This document shows, one piece after another, positions 18,033 to 27,470 of a stretch of DNA of 64,000 bases. Source of the stretch: [Scytonema hofmanni] UTEX 2349 (GTDB lineage Bacteria; Cyanobacteriota; Cyanobacteriia; Cyanobacteriales; Nostocaceae); contig NZ_KK073768.1 in NCBI RefSeq assembly GCF_000582685.1, positions 356,310 through 420,309 on the forward strand, in the 5' to 3' direction. The translations under genes were made by a program, and so were the position numbers. The notes beneath the pieces were generated by a model. That model saw only the letters and a list, made by a program, of their open reading frames with translations, was not told the DNA's origin and made no database searches. Within the stretch, counting starts at the first letter, position 1. Every line of letters begins with the position of its first letter.

Positions 18033-18358
18033 TATTTAAAGTAGGCGTTTTCTCTTCTTGTCCAAAGTCCAAACTTAATTGACCATTGAATAAAAGCGAT
18101 CGCCTGTGTATAATCAAGCGATCGCAGTGGAGCATGTAAACCAGATGAACAATAGTACAAGAATACTATAAGATGCGATCGTTGTACAGTTTCCGCAACA
18201 TCTTTTATTGAGACTGCGTACCATCAGAAATTTGTTGTAACCAACTTAACAAATCTTCCTCGCATAGCTTTCCTTGAGTTAGATAGCTATTTTTAAGACA
18301 AGGCTTGTCAATATCAAACTTCACATCGATAATCTAAAGTGATATGAGGAGTGGGAAA
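18033..18358. other. Intergenic region with HIP1 sites
   Basis: No gene is supported. The stretch carries two HIP1 GCGATCGC octamers about 20 bases apart (near 18096 and 18118) and a GATCG-containing remnant near 18176. A GAGGAGTG Shine-Dalgarno at its end serves the next gene. Confidence 0.5.
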
Positions 18359-18844
18359 ATGAAGTATCTTCCGTGTTTAGTGTCAGTAGTTCTGGCTAGT
18401 TCATTTGTGAGTTCTGCCCAACCAGCACAAGCTCAAGTAGCTTATGGTAGCTATATCGGTGTCGGTCCAACTGTTGGTCTTTCAGACGGTGGTCAAATTG
18501 GTGGAGTTCTTGCTGTCCGCTACAAGCTTCTAGAAAGTCCAGTTTCCTTTCGTGCCCAAGCTTTAATTGGTCAAAGTACAGCCGTTGTGCCCACTGTTTC
18601 CTACGATGTGCCCTTAAATTGGCAAACTGACGCTTATTTGGGTGCTGGTTTGGTGCTAGCTGGTGGTGATACACCTTCACCGGTGGGCAATAAAATCAGC
18701 TTTGCTTTGCAACCAGGAGTTGATTACGTCGTCCCAAATAGCAACACGGTGATTTTTGGTAACGCAATCATTGCCTTTGATGCTTACCGCAATGGTGGTG
18801 GCACTGCTCTGTCATTACAAGGTGGTGTCGGTTTAAGATTTTAA
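18359..18844 (+). CDS. Small outer-membrane beta-barrel protein
   Basis: 161 aa from ATG 18359, with GAGGAGTG five bases upstream. An in-frame ATG at 18344 lies before that site and is less likely. The signal peptide (KYLPCLVSVVLASSFVSSAQ) has cleavage near PAQAQ. The mature part is a run of amphipathic strands (YLGAGLVLAGG, ALSLQGGVGLRF) and ends in a C-terminal Phe, the usual barrel-assembly signal. No function can be assigned. A terminator follows. Confidence 0.78.
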   Translation: MKYLPCLVSVVLASSFVSSAQPAQAQVAYGSYIGVGPTVGLSDGGQIGGVLAVRYKLLESPVSFRAQALIGQSTAVVPTVSYDVPLNWQTDAYLGAGLVLAGGDTPSPVGNKISFALQPGVDYVVPNSNTVIFGNAIIAFDAYRNGGGTALSLQGGVGLRF

Positions 18845-18870
18845 TTAGTAAAAATACGTAAATAATTACA

Positions 18871-18903
18871 TTCCCAAGTTTTTATTAAACGTGGGATTTT
18901 TGC
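18871..18903 (+). terminator. Terminator between convergent genes
   Basis: TCCCA-A-GTTT pairs with AAAC-G-TGGGA, then ATTTTTG. It lies between the barrel gene and the convergent glycosyltransferase gene. Confidence 0.75.
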
Positions 18904-18904
18904 T

Positions 18905-19933
18905 TTACAGGAAGTTTGTTCTTGTGCTTTGCGACAGTGTGACGCTAATTTTTTTTTTAGAGTCAAAAAGGCGATCGCTAATTGAATTGACGAATCTTTT
19001 GAGAAACAAGAAACGACAGGCAATTTTTTCGGTTCGGCGAAAGCCACAAATATTTTGAGCGAATTTATAAATTGGTCTTGAACTATTTGCCTTAAAATCA
19101 GGATAGATAGTTAAAGCTTGTTCTAATAATTGTAAATACTGTGAATAGTCAACAAATAAAGATTCTCGACTCAATTCAAAACAACATCTAGCTAAAGCAT
19201 AGCGATACTTCATTGAAAGTTTGTTCAACTGTAATAGTTTTTTTTCTGCCTTGTCTAATACTAAACAGTGGCTTTTTACCCATAGACTTTTAGAAGAACT
19301 AGAAACTGTTACATTACCGTATCGTCTATAAACTGAATAGCAACCTGGTTGATATACAACTTTGGCATCATTCATTACCACTGAGATAAAAAAATCTCTA
19401 TCTTGTGCAGCAAGAAAACTTTCATCCCATCCACCACTATTTATTACTGCGCTTCTTTTATAAAGTAAAGAAGCAACAGCTGTCCACCAATTTGCTAGTA
19501 ATGACTCTAAGATATCTGCTTGTGCTTTAGGAACCTCTATTTTATCCAAAAAACTTGTTCCGTTAGGCAAATGGCGTTTATGCCTCCAATCACCATAAAC
19601 AACATCTGCGCCGGTTTCCTCTAGAAAACGAACTTGCCTTTCTATTTTTTCCGGCAAAATATAGTCATCCGCATCTAAATACTGAATATACTCTCCTCTT
19701 GATAAAACAAAGCCTCTATTTCGGGCATGATTTCCTCCTTGATGAGGCAGACTTTCCCAGATAATTTTATTTCCATAACTTTTGATAATCTCTAAAGACT
19801 TATCAGTTGAGCCATCATCAATTACAATAATTTCGATGTTTGCATAAGTTTGTTGCAAGCAGCTATCAATTGCCTCTGCCAACCATCTTTCAGCATTAAA
19901 GCAGGGTATGATTACTGAAACAAGTTTTTGCAT
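18905..19933 (-). CDS. Family 2 glycosyltransferase
   Basis: 342 aa from ATG 19933, preceded by GAAGGA. A TTG five codons earlier is less likely. It has the GT-A nucleotide-sugar fold: VSVIIPCFNAERWLAEAIDS, IIVIDDGSTDKSLEII, NRGFVLSRGEYIQYLDADDY (DxD metal site) and the acceptor-side DESFLAAQDRDFFI. It transfers a sugar from NDP-sugar in the cytoplasm. It is the last gene of the minus-strand polysaccharide cluster. The C-terminal third is basic and not recognisable. Donor and acceptor unknown. Confidence 0.9.
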   Translation of the reverse strand: MQKLVSVIIPCFNAERWLAEAIDSCLQQTYANIEIIVIDDGSTDKSLEIIKSYGNKIIWESLPHQGGNHARNRGFVLSRGEYIQYLDADDYILPEKIERQVRFLEETGADVVYGDWRHKRHLPNGTSFLDKIEVPKAQADILESLLANWWTAVASLLYKRSAVINSGGWDESFLAAQDRDFFISVVMNDAKVVYQPGCYSVYRRYGNVTVSSSSKSLWVKSHCLVLDKAEKKLLQLNKLSMKYRYALARCCFELSRESLFVDYSQYLQLLEQALTIYPDFKANSSRPIYKFAQNICGFRRTEKIACRFLFLKRFVNSISDRLFDSKKKISVTLSQSTRTNFL

Positions 19934-20034
19934 CTGTATTTCCTTCAATGTGATTAAAAAACTATTTTTGACAACAATTACAATAATGAGATGCTATGTG
20001 TCAAATTACCCTGCTAAGTTGAATATTATGTCTT

Positions 20035-20925
20035 TTATTGGACTAACAACTTTTTTAAGAAACTTTGAGAAAATTGTGGAGCAAATTGAGTAAATGTGTG
20101 AAACGGAGCTATTTGCATTGCCCAGCATAAGCTGAAGAAAGCTGCACGACGTTGACCGAGTTCGTAGGATTTTAGAGCGTGTTCGTAGACAAAACTGGCG
20201 AACATCTTTGGATGCGCTTTAAAAATAGATTCATGCTTACGCACAAGGCGTTGAAAGCTTTCTTGACGCAGCGTTAAATCCCGTGATAGTCGCACTCCAT
20301 CATGGGCAGTAAGTTGGTAAGTAGCAACAGGTAGACCGAGAATCGAGCAAACCGGATTAAGCCGCAAAAACAGTTCGGAGTGAACGCGAGAGCGAAATTT
20401 CTCGTCCCAACCATTGATTTGGTGAAGCACTTCGCGCTCCACAACCAGCGTTTGTTTCGTATTGTACGAATAACCTGGTTCAATTTCCTCTAAGGAGAAA
20501 TGAGCGCCGCGTGGACGTACTGGGGGGGGTAGACGCGTTATGATGACTTGTCCTTGGGAATTGACCACCTCTACGCCAGAAATTACTGCTATCGGTTCTG
20601 GTAAAGTGGCATTAGACAGAGCTTTTAGTGATGTAACTACCATATTGGGGAGAAGGCGATCGTCGTCATCAAGATATGTAACCCACCGACCACAAGCCGC
20701 ATCAGTACCTACGTTGCGGGCTGCTGCGCCACCTTGAGGTTTTGATAGACGGATCAATCGCAGTCGGGGATGTTCGGGCAGGTTTAAGGGCTGCGTTGAA
20801 GCATCATCAACGACGATAACTTCTAAATCCTCTACAGTTTGTTCAAGGGCACTTTTTATAGCATGATTTACTAGATGAGGTCGGTTGTGAGTAGGAATGA
20901 TGATGGTTAGTAAAGGGTTGCTCAT
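20035..20925 (-). CDS. Family 2 glycosyltransferase
   Basis: 296 aa. GT-A motifs: LTIIIPTHNRPHLVNHAIKS, LEVIVVDDASTQPL, ARNVGTDAACGRWVTYLDDD (DDD metal site) and INGWDEKFRSRVHSELFLRL. The C-terminal helical tail (RQESFQRLVRKHESIFKAHP) is common in cyanobacterial members. It lies downstream of the exporter ATPase in the same orientation, so it probably builds the exported glycan. Donor unknown. Confidence 0.9.
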   Translation of the reverse strand: MSNPLLTIIIPTHNRPHLVNHAIKSALEQTVEDLEVIVVDDASTQPLNLPEHPRLRLIRLSKPQGGAAARNVGTDAACGRWVTYLDDDDRLLPNMVVTSLKALSNATLPEPIAVISGVEVVNSQGQVIITRLPPPVRPRGAHFSLEEIEPGYSYNTKQTLVVEREVLHQINGWDEKFRSRVHSELFLRLNPVCSILGLPVATYQLTAHDGVRLSRDLTLRQESFQRLVRKHESIFKAHPKMFASFVYEHALKSYELGQRRAAFFSLCWAMQIAPFHTFTQFAPQFSQSFLKKLLVQ

Positions 20926-20997
20926 TTTTAATACACCCGTTTGTTAAATTTTGAATTAACACAATTTGAGCTTTTATTATTTTACTTTTGCAAACGA

Positions 20998-22275
20998 CTA
21001 TTTACTAATAACTTGCCATTTATGTGGTTGATAAAATAAACATCGACTAATAGTTTTATTTGTTTTTACAGTAAATCTAAAAGAATCAACAATATCAAAA
21101 GAGTAAACATCCCTTCTAATGTAGATTCTGGCGCTGTATACACCAGGAATGAAAGAACAATAAGGCATATACATTTGAATTTCTGATTTGCCAGGAGGTA
21201 TTGTTAGTTCCTCATTGTCACTGCTGGAAGTTAAATACAAAACTAGACCATTTTCTCCTGATAGCGCTGTCACTAAAATACCTATATTTGCATTATCGAC
21301 CTTTTTATAAGCTTTGCATTCTACGCATAAATAAGCAGGCTCACCAGAAAGCAGTGTTTGTATTGGATTTCCTTGTTCATCTTTAAAACTAAGAGAAACA
21401 ATATCTAAACCTGAACTTTCTTTTTCTGACTTTTCGGGTAAAACCATCTTCCCTAAAGCATTTTCAGTCCCAACTAGACATAAGTCTTCTTCATATTTAC
21501 GAATTACTGCTTCGGTATCTCCAGAAGCAATTAATTTACCTTTAGAAAGATATACTGAAGTTTCACATATATTTAATATGCTATGTGAGTTATGAGAAAC
21601 TAATATAAAAGCTGTACCTTTTTTTCGCATTTTAGATAACTTTCGGTGGCATTTCATTTTAAATTTAATATCACCGACAGCTAGCACTTCATCTATTAAT
21701 AAAATCTCTGGTTCTATATGAACTGCACAAGCAAATCCCAGTCTTGCAGCCATACCAGAACTATAAGTTTGTACTGGTGCATCAATCGCATCGGCAATTT
21801 CGGCAAAATCTATCACATCTGCAAATCTCTCTTCGATTTCTTGAGTTGATAAACCGAGAATTGACATATTTGCATAGATATTTTCTCGACCTGTGAGAAT
21901 AGGATTAAACCCGGCTCCTAGTGCAATTAATGGTGCCACTCTTCCCCTAACTTTTACGCAGCCACTATCAGGTTTAATCAAACCACTAATAATTCTAAGT
22001 AGTGTACTTTTCCCGGCTCCATTTGAGCCAACTAACCCTAGTGCTTCTCCCCGACGCAGTTGAAAACTGAGGTTATTCAGCGCCCAAAACTCTTTTGGAC
22101 GAAGAGTTTCGCTTTTTCTATTTGCCCCTCTTAACTCTGTGGCAATGTCTTGAACGCCATACAATAAAGACTTTTTTAAATCTCTACAAAACTTTTTAGA
22201 AACATTTTCAACCGAAATGACTACATCAGGATCTTTCGGCTGAACAGCAATCTCTTGTTCTTTTAAATTAGTCAT
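20998..22275 (-). CDS. Polysaccharide ABC exporter ATPase, Wzt type with C-terminal glycan-binding domain
   Basis: 425 aa. The N-terminal nucleotide-binding domain (about 15-265) has Walker A GLVGSNGAGKSTLLRI, signature YSSGMAARLGFA, Walker B EILLIDEVLAVGD and the H-loop ILVSHNS. Residues about 285-420 form a beta-sandwich like the Wzt C-terminal domain (GLDIVSLSFKDEQGNPIQTL, YMPYCSFIPGVYSARIYI), which in characterised systems reads the glycan end before export. It pairs with the permease encoded two bases upstream (start 22275, permease stop 22278). Together they export O-antigen-like or capsular polysaccharide across the inner membrane. Confidence 0.93.
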   Translation of the reverse strand: MTNLKEQEIAVQPKDPDVVISVENVSKKFCRDLKKSLLYGVQDIATELRGANRKSETLRPKEFWALNNLSFQLRRGEALGLVGSNGAGKSTLLRIISGLIKPDSGCVKVRGRVAPLIALGAGFNPILTGRENIYANMSILGLSTQEIEERFADVIDFAEIADAIDAPVQTYSSGMAARLGFACAVHIEPEILLIDEVLAVGDIKFKMKCHRKLSKMRKKGTAFILVSHNSHSILNICETSVYLSKGKLIASGDTEAVIRKYEEDLCLVGTENALGKMVLPEKSEKESSGLDIVSLSFKDEQGNPIQTLLSGEPAYLCVECKAYKKVDNANIGILVTALSGENGLVLYLTSSSDNEELTIPPGKSEIQMYMPYCSFIPGVYSARIYIRRDVYSFDIVDSFRFTVKTNKTISRCLFYQPHKWQVISK

Positions 22276-22277
22276 TT

Positions 22278-23150
22278 TTAAGAACTCACTCTCTCAACCA
22301 CAAAAGGCATAGCTAAACGAAATACAATCCAAGTTAATAGCATACCAATTAAAGTAATTACACTTACTATCCAAAATCTCGAAGGATCTGAGACTACTCC
22401 TGTAGTGGCTAACTCTCGTGCTGTTACTAACAGAGGAGTAACAGGATTTAGTCTCACTAAAAACCCAAAGGCTCCTTCATTGGGGACTGGATAAACTACG
22501 GGAGTCAAAAACAACCAAAAGCCTGTAAACAAAGTTAATGCCTTAGATATATCTTGGTACAAAACCCCTAACGGAGCTAATAAAAGACCGATAAATGTTC
22601 CTAATAAAACTAAATGAATTAATGCCACTGGAGCTAAAATTACTGTCCAACTTACCGATACATGAAACCAAATAAATAACGCTACGATTAAAATTAGCTT
22701 GATAGCAAAGTTAAAAAATACTTCGCCCATCTTTGCCAAAATCAGTGCTTCTCTAGGAAAGTTGACTCGCGCTAACATTGGTTTTGCGACTATCACTGCT
22801 TGCACTGGCCCGTTTAAAGCTTCGACAAAAGTTTGCCACAGTGCAGTGCTGAACATGACATAAGCTGGATAAGGTAAATCTGTTTTGCCAACATTAATTA
22901 CATTGGCATTACTAGCAAGGGTAAATCCAGTTGCCAGAAAAATTGGCGGTATAAAAGCCCAGATTATTCCTAAAAAAGATTGCCGATATTGAGCGCTGAT
23001 ATCCCGCACCATCAGTCGTCGAGCAAGTTCGCGAGAAGCTAGTAAGTCTCGCCACATTTGTTTGAATAAATTTAGAGGATGCCTGAGCAGACTTTCAGGT
23101 GTATAAATAACCTCAGGTGGCTGAGATTTGGGACTTTTCTTTTGCTTCAA
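22278..23150 (-). CDS. Polysaccharide ABC exporter permease, Wzm type
   Basis: 290 aa with an apparent TTG start; no ATG lies before the conserved region, and GGGTGAG sits upstream. About six membrane helices of the ABC-2 type follow a cytoplasmic N-terminus with RELARRLMVRDISAQYRQSF and LGIIWAFIPP, hallmarks of O-antigen/teichoic-acid export permeases. A KPMLARVNFPREAL loop and the C-terminal VVYPVPNEG region are also seen. It forms the channel with the Wzt-type ATPase just downstream. Confidence 0.92.
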   Translation of the reverse strand: MKQKKSPKSQPPEVIYTPESLLRHPLNLFKQMWRDLLASRELARRLMVRDISAQYRQSFLGIIWAFIPPIFLATGFTLASNANVINVGKTDLPYPAYVMFSTALWQTFVEALNGPVQAVIVAKPMLARVNFPREALILAKMGEVFFNFAIKLILIVALFIWFHVSVSWTVILAPVALIHLVLLGTFIGLLLAPLGVLYQDISKALTLFTGFWLFLTPVVYPVPNEGAFGFLVRLNPVTPLLVTARELATTGVVSDPSRFWIVSVITLIGMLLTWIVFRLAMPFVVERVSS

Positions 23151-23236
23151 AATTTCTCACCCTTTGCTGTAAAGAATGCAGATGTACGTTGTTGTAGAGC
23201 GGATATTGCCCACTCTACTAATCAATCTTTATAACA

Positions 23237-24298
23237 TTATCTTTGGGAAGCCGTCATTACGGACTTCACAGGCTGTGATGCAACTTGATTTTGCATCCGG
23301 TGGAGATGTTTGCGAGCATAGCGATTGGTGAGGTAACGGTTTAGCGCATGATCCAACTTCATTAGCAAGTTCTCTGCGCGGTAAACTCTCCGCCCAAAAA
23401 CACTTTTAATCAAAGGAGCAACAATTGTATCACGCCGTCTTCTTCCCAAACTGTTGTACTTTCTTTGAAAGTACTCGTCCTCGGTGAGGTTCCACTTGTC
23501 GCGTAAACGTTTGAGGCTAGATAGTTCCCACGCATCGCTCCAACGCAGCATGTAAAAGTGTAAGTCTGTCCACTCCAGAGGTGGTCCTGGGACGTATGTT
23601 ACGAGAGATTCGGGTTCTAAGTAGACTGAACCGCCTGCTTTGCTAACAAGCATACACAAATCTACGTGTTCTTTGGTATTCATTAGAGCTTCATCTAACA
23701 AGCCAATCTGCTCAAATATCTCTGTACGTACAATCATGCAGTGGAACTCTGCAAGACCAGTTTCTTGCCGTTGCAATTGAGGAAGAATATCCTCTACCAT
23801 TCGTCCTTGTTTATAAATTTTTTCTATTATTTTACGTCTGGTTGTCTCGCCTTTGGTTTCGACTTTTACCCCAGATTCTCCACCTGCACAATGCACTTCT
23901 GAATGTAGTGGAAGGTTCTGGCAAATTAGGGGACTAATTACGGTGGCTTTGGTTTCTTCGGCACAATTGACTAACGTTTTCAACCAGCCAGGAGTGACTG
24001 CTACATCGTTATCCATGAATACAACATACTTGGTGTTGACTTGACGCAAGCCCAAGTTTCTAGCGTGGTTGGGGGAAAGGTAATAATCGGTACGAATCAG
24101 TTGAAAATTTTTTTCCCGCGCTTGTTCTTCAAGATAACGCCGGACAGCAGATGGTGAATTACCATCTACGTAAATTAATTTGAATGGATATTCTGTATTT
24201 TCGTAGATGCTTTCTAAAGATTCACGAGTGTAGCTAAAACGCTCTCTCGGAGCGACAATAATTGTAACTTGTGGGTCAGCAATTGGTGGAAAATTCAT
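23237..24298 (-). CDS. Family 2 glycosyltransferase
   Basis: 353 aa. VTIIVAPRERFSYTRESLES and LIYVDGNSPSAVRRYL replace the commoner IPxYN and DDxS motifs, followed by HARNLGLRQVNTKYVVFMDN and DVAVTPGWL (metal-binding DND). A late acceptor helix LMNTKEHVDLCMLVSKAGG follows. The C-terminus is basic with a MRWSDAWELSSLKRLRDKWN tract. Cytoplasmic sugar transferase of the glycan cluster. Substrate unknown. Confidence 0.88.
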   Translation of the reverse strand: MNFPPIADPQVTIIVAPRERFSYTRESLESIYENTEYPFKLIYVDGNSPSAVRRYLEEQAREKNFQLIRTDYYLSPNHARNLGLRQVNTKYVVFMDNDVAVTPGWLKTLVNCAEETKATVISPLICQNLPLHSEVHCAGGESGVKVETKGETTRRKIIEKIYKQGRMVEDILPQLQRQETGLAEFHCMIVRTEIFEQIGLLDEALMNTKEHVDLCMLVSKAGGSVYLEPESLVTYVPGPPLEWTDLHFYMLRWSDAWELSSLKRLRDKWNLTEDEYFQRKYNSLGRRRRDTIVAPLIKSVFGRRVYRAENLLMKLDHALNRYLTNRYARKHLHRMQNQVASQPVKSVMTASQR

Positions 24299-24418
24299 TG
24301 TGAAATCCTCGCGAAAGTAATGAAATCAGGTTTTTGCGAAAAAGACTTATGTAGAATGCACCTATTTTGGTTGTGGAGACAATTCGTTGCTATGAAAAAC
24401 TGGCGTATTTGGGATTTA

Positions 24419-25690
24419 CTATACTAATACATTTAGACATTCTTGGCTAGGCTGTAAATTGTTGTTGGATACTTGGCGGTAGATTTCCACTAGTTCATTG
24501 TTTAGCTGGTTCATATCGTAGTGTTTTTCTACGTAAGCCCGACCAGATGAACCCATTTGTTGCCAAACTTCTGGATGCTCAATAAGGTAGCTTACCTTTT
24601 CGGATATGGCATCAGCATCTCTCTCTGGTACAAGAAAACCAGAAATATTATCTTTTATTAATTCGGGAATACCACCGTGTAGAGTTCCTATAACTGGCAA
24701 ACCCATTGCCATTGCTTCTTTTAAGGTGTTGACAGGTGCATCTTGATTGCCATCTTTAGCGGTGATGCTGGGGGCAATAAAAATATGGGTTTTGTCGATA
24801 ATTTCAATAATTTCTGGTTGGTTTTTCCAACCGAGTAACTTGACTTGATTGGCAACATTTAGTTCCTGAATGAGTTGCTGTAAGTGTTCTTTTAATTCTC
24901 CGTCGCCGATGATATTGTATTCTATATTGGGATGAAATTTCGCCACCTTAGCAATTGCGCGAATGCTGTATTCTATGCCTTTTTTTTCTATAAGGCGACC
25001 AGTTGTGGCGATTCTAATTTTACCATCTGGATGGGGATGCCGTGGTTTAAAGGGAAATTGACTGCAATCTATACCGGAACCGTGAACGACTATTTTATTT
25101 GCGTCGCAACCTAGTTTGATAGCGCGTTGTCTAAAGAATTCGCAGTTGGTTAAGAAAAAATCTCCTTCAGTAAATAGTGGATTATAAATATCTTCTCCAT
25201 GTTCTTGAATGTATCGACTGATATCAAATCCGCGAAAGGATGTAATCAACTTTCCTTTGATGATACCGATATCACGCATAACTATAGTATCTAAAGCAAA
25301 TACTCCAAACTGGCAGTGGATAATATCGTATGTTTTTGGCTTTAAAAATGGTATTGCTAAGTAGATAAATTTTAAAGAATATGCTTTTTCTCCATATTGA
25401 AAAATGTTAAGCGATCGCATGAACACTAAAGGAGCTTTGAAAAAGTTAATAAATAGTAATATTAGTGCTTTTATCAACCGTAAAAAATAATTTTGCGGAA
25501 TTCCAGGTATATAGTGGGTGCGTTTCAATAACTGATATTTTTCTACATCAGGATGAACTTTATCAGAATCTTTTGGGTGACTGGCGTAAATATCAACCTC
25601 ATGTCCACGCGCAATCAAACCTGTGATTTGATTCAGGATAAATGTCTCTGATAATACGGGAAATTGTCCGGCAATGATTGCTATTTTCAT
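24419..25690 (-). CDS. Family 4 glycosyltransferase (paralogue 2 of a tandem pair)
   Basis: 423 aa, GT-B fold. The N-domain starts IAIIAGQFPVLSETFILNQI. The C-domain has IRIATTGRLIEKKGIEYSIR, VKLLGWKNQPEIIEI, APSITAKDGNQDAPVNTLKE with the conserved E, and GLPVIGTLHGGIPELI. This is a retaining glycosyltransferase using an NDP-sugar. It overlaps the upstream paralogue by four bases (ATGA, 25687-25690). The proteins are closely similar over their whole length, so they arose by tandem duplication and may add consecutive or related residues. Confidence 0.93.
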   Translation of the reverse strand: MKIAIIAGQFPVLSETFILNQITGLIARGHEVDIYASHPKDSDKVHPDVEKYQLLKRTHYIPGIPQNYFLRLIKALILLFINFFKAPLVFMRSLNIFQYGEKAYSLKFIYLAIPFLKPKTYDIIHCQFGVFALDTIVMRDIGIIKGKLITSFRGFDISRYIQEHGEDIYNPLFTEGDFFLTNCEFFRQRAIKLGCDANKIVVHGSGIDCSQFPFKPRHPHPDGKIRIATTGRLIEKKGIEYSIRAIAKVAKFHPNIEYNIIGDGELKEHLQQLIQELNVANQVKLLGWKNQPEIIEIIDKTHIFIAPSITAKDGNQDAPVNTLKEAMAMGLPVIGTLHGGIPELIKDNISGFLVPERDADAISEKVSYLIEHPEVWQQMGSSGRAYVEKHYDMNQLNNELVEIYRQVSNNNLQPSQECLNVLV

Positions 25691-26961
25691 ATGTGAACTG
25701 AGGTATATATTTTTTGACGTTCTTGAGAGTTCTTTGTCGCAACCTGGCGATAAGTTTCTACTAGTTCATCGTTAAGCTTGTTGATATCATAATGTTTTTC
25801 TACATAGTCACGACCAGATGAACCCATTTGTTCCCAAATTTCTGGATGCTTAATAAAATAGCTTAATTTTTCGGATATAGCCTCAGCATCTCGCTCTGGA
25901 ACAAGAAAACCAGAAATACCATCTTCTACCAGTTCAGGAATACCACCATGTATAGTTCCTATAACCGGTAAACCCATTGCCATTGCTTCTTTTAATGTGT
26001 TGACAGGAGCATCTTGATTTCCATCTTCAGCGGTTACGCTTGGAGCAATAAATAGATGGGTTTGATCTAAAATTTCAATGAGTTCTTTTTGGTTTTTCCA
26101 GCCAACTAGCTTTACTCCGTCGGCTAAGTTCAGTTCTTCAATAACTTGCTGTAAGTGTTCTTTCAAATGTCCATCGCCAATAATATTATATTCAATGTTT
26201 GGATGAATATTTGCTAGGTTTGCAATGGCGCGAATGCTGTATTCTATACCTTTTTTTTCCACAAGGCGACCAGTTGTCGCAATGCGAATTTTGCCGTCGG
26301 GGTGGGGATATCGTGGTTTAAATGTAAATTTACTGCAATCTATACCCGAACCATGTACAACAATTTTATTTTCATCACAACCTAGTTGAATAGCTCGTTG
26401 TCTAAAAAATTCGCAGTTTGCAAGAAAAAAATCTCCTTTGACAAATAATTCGTTGTAAACGTCTTTGCCGCACTCTTTGAGATACCAACTGATATCGTAA
26501 CCACGAAACGAAGTAATTAATTTACCTTTGATTGCACCAATATCACGGTAAATCATTCCATCAATTCCATATATGCCAAATTGGCAATGAATAATATCGT
26601 ATGCTTCGGTATTTAATAAAGGTATAATTGCATAAAGCAACCTCATGGAAGCAGCTCGCTTACCATATTGAAAAATGTTAAGCGATCGCAGCAATACTAA
26701 AGGAGCTTTATGAAAATGCCTAAATATTAATCCTAGACCTTTTATCAAGCGCCACAAGTAATTTTCGGGAATACCCGGTTGATAAAAAGTGTGTTCTAAC
26801 AAGTGATATTTTTCTATATCCGGATGCACTTTAGAAATATCATCTGGTTTATAACCGTAGATATCAATTTTATGTCCACGGGAAATCAAACCTGTAATTT
26901 GATTCAGAATGAACGTCTCTGATAAAACTGGAAAAGATCCAACTATAAATGCGATTTTCAT
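25687..26961 (-). CDS. Family 4 glycosyltransferase (paralogue 1 of a tandem pair)
   Basis: 424 aa, GT-B fold, first gene of the minus-strand cluster. Motifs match the next gene: IAFIVGSFPVLSETFILNQI, RIATTGRLVEKKGIEYSIRA, VKLVGWKNQKELIEIL, APSVTAEDGNQDAPVNTLKE and GLPVIGTIHGGIPELVEDGI. A VMR/YRDIGAIKGKLITSFRGYDI segment holds the acceptor side. Its promoter should lie in the AT-rich gap 26962-27470, which it shares divergently with the FAD-oxidoreductase gene. Confidence 0.93.
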   Translation of the reverse strand: MKIAFIVGSFPVLSETFILNQITGLISRGHKIDIYGYKPDDISKVHPDIEKYHLLEHTFYQPGIPENYLWRLIKGLGLIFRHFHKAPLVLLRSLNIFQYGKRAASMRLLYAIIPLLNTEAYDIIHCQFGIYGIDGMIYRDIGAIKGKLITSFRGYDISWYLKECGKDVYNELFVKGDFFLANCEFFRQRAIQLGCDENKIVVHGSGIDCSKFTFKPRYPHPDGKIRIATTGRLVEKKGIEYSIRAIANLANIHPNIEYNIIGDGHLKEHLQQVIEELNLADGVKLVGWKNQKELIEILDQTHLFIAPSVTAEDGNQDAPVNTLKEAMAMGLPVIGTIHGGIPELVEDGISGFLVPERDAEAISEKLSYFIKHPEIWEQMGSSGRDYVEKHYDINKLNDELVETYRQVATKNSQERQKIYTSVHI

Positions 26962-27470
26962 AGAAATACTTGACCAATTAGTATGTACTTGATTTCAATA
27001 TTGTTTGTTACTATAATTTTCATTTAGATATTTCTTGTTTTTTCAATATTAATTGTTTTTTTCACTACAAAAATACTTTTCAGTATATCTTTACTATATC
27101 TTTACAAAAATCATTTCCAATTAGGTATTTTTATAATCGACCACAGGACGATCGCAAATAGTAAGACAACGAAAGTCCTTTCTTGAAAAGATTTATGGGT
27201 AACTGATGAAGACAGCAGGCTGATCGGGACTTAAACATTTTTGAGGCAGAAATAAGGCTAAAATCTATACAGGGCAAGGAAAATACCCCGAAGATTCAAA
27301 AATGCTTCAAACCCAGATATATCAAGAAACTGGTTAAAAGGATGTCAAAATACCACTGTAGTACTGATATTAGAAGTATCAATATTTGTAACGACTACTA
27401 CTGTTGCAATTATGAGATGAAATTTAGCAAAGATACGATTAAGACTACTAACTTTAGAAAATTAAATTTT
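26962..27470. other. Divergent AT-rich promoter region
   Basis: About 500 bases between divergent genes with no supported gene, dyad family member or RNA. A weak upstream extension of the FAD-oxidoreductase frame (from ATG 27342) is Cys/Asn-rich and unlike the protein, so I treat it as leader. Confidence 0.5.

Noticed and set aside
27342..27470. N-terminal extension of the FAD oxidoreductase
   Set aside because: The Cys/Asn/Tyr-rich stretch is unlike the family, and the conserved N-terminus begins at 27471.
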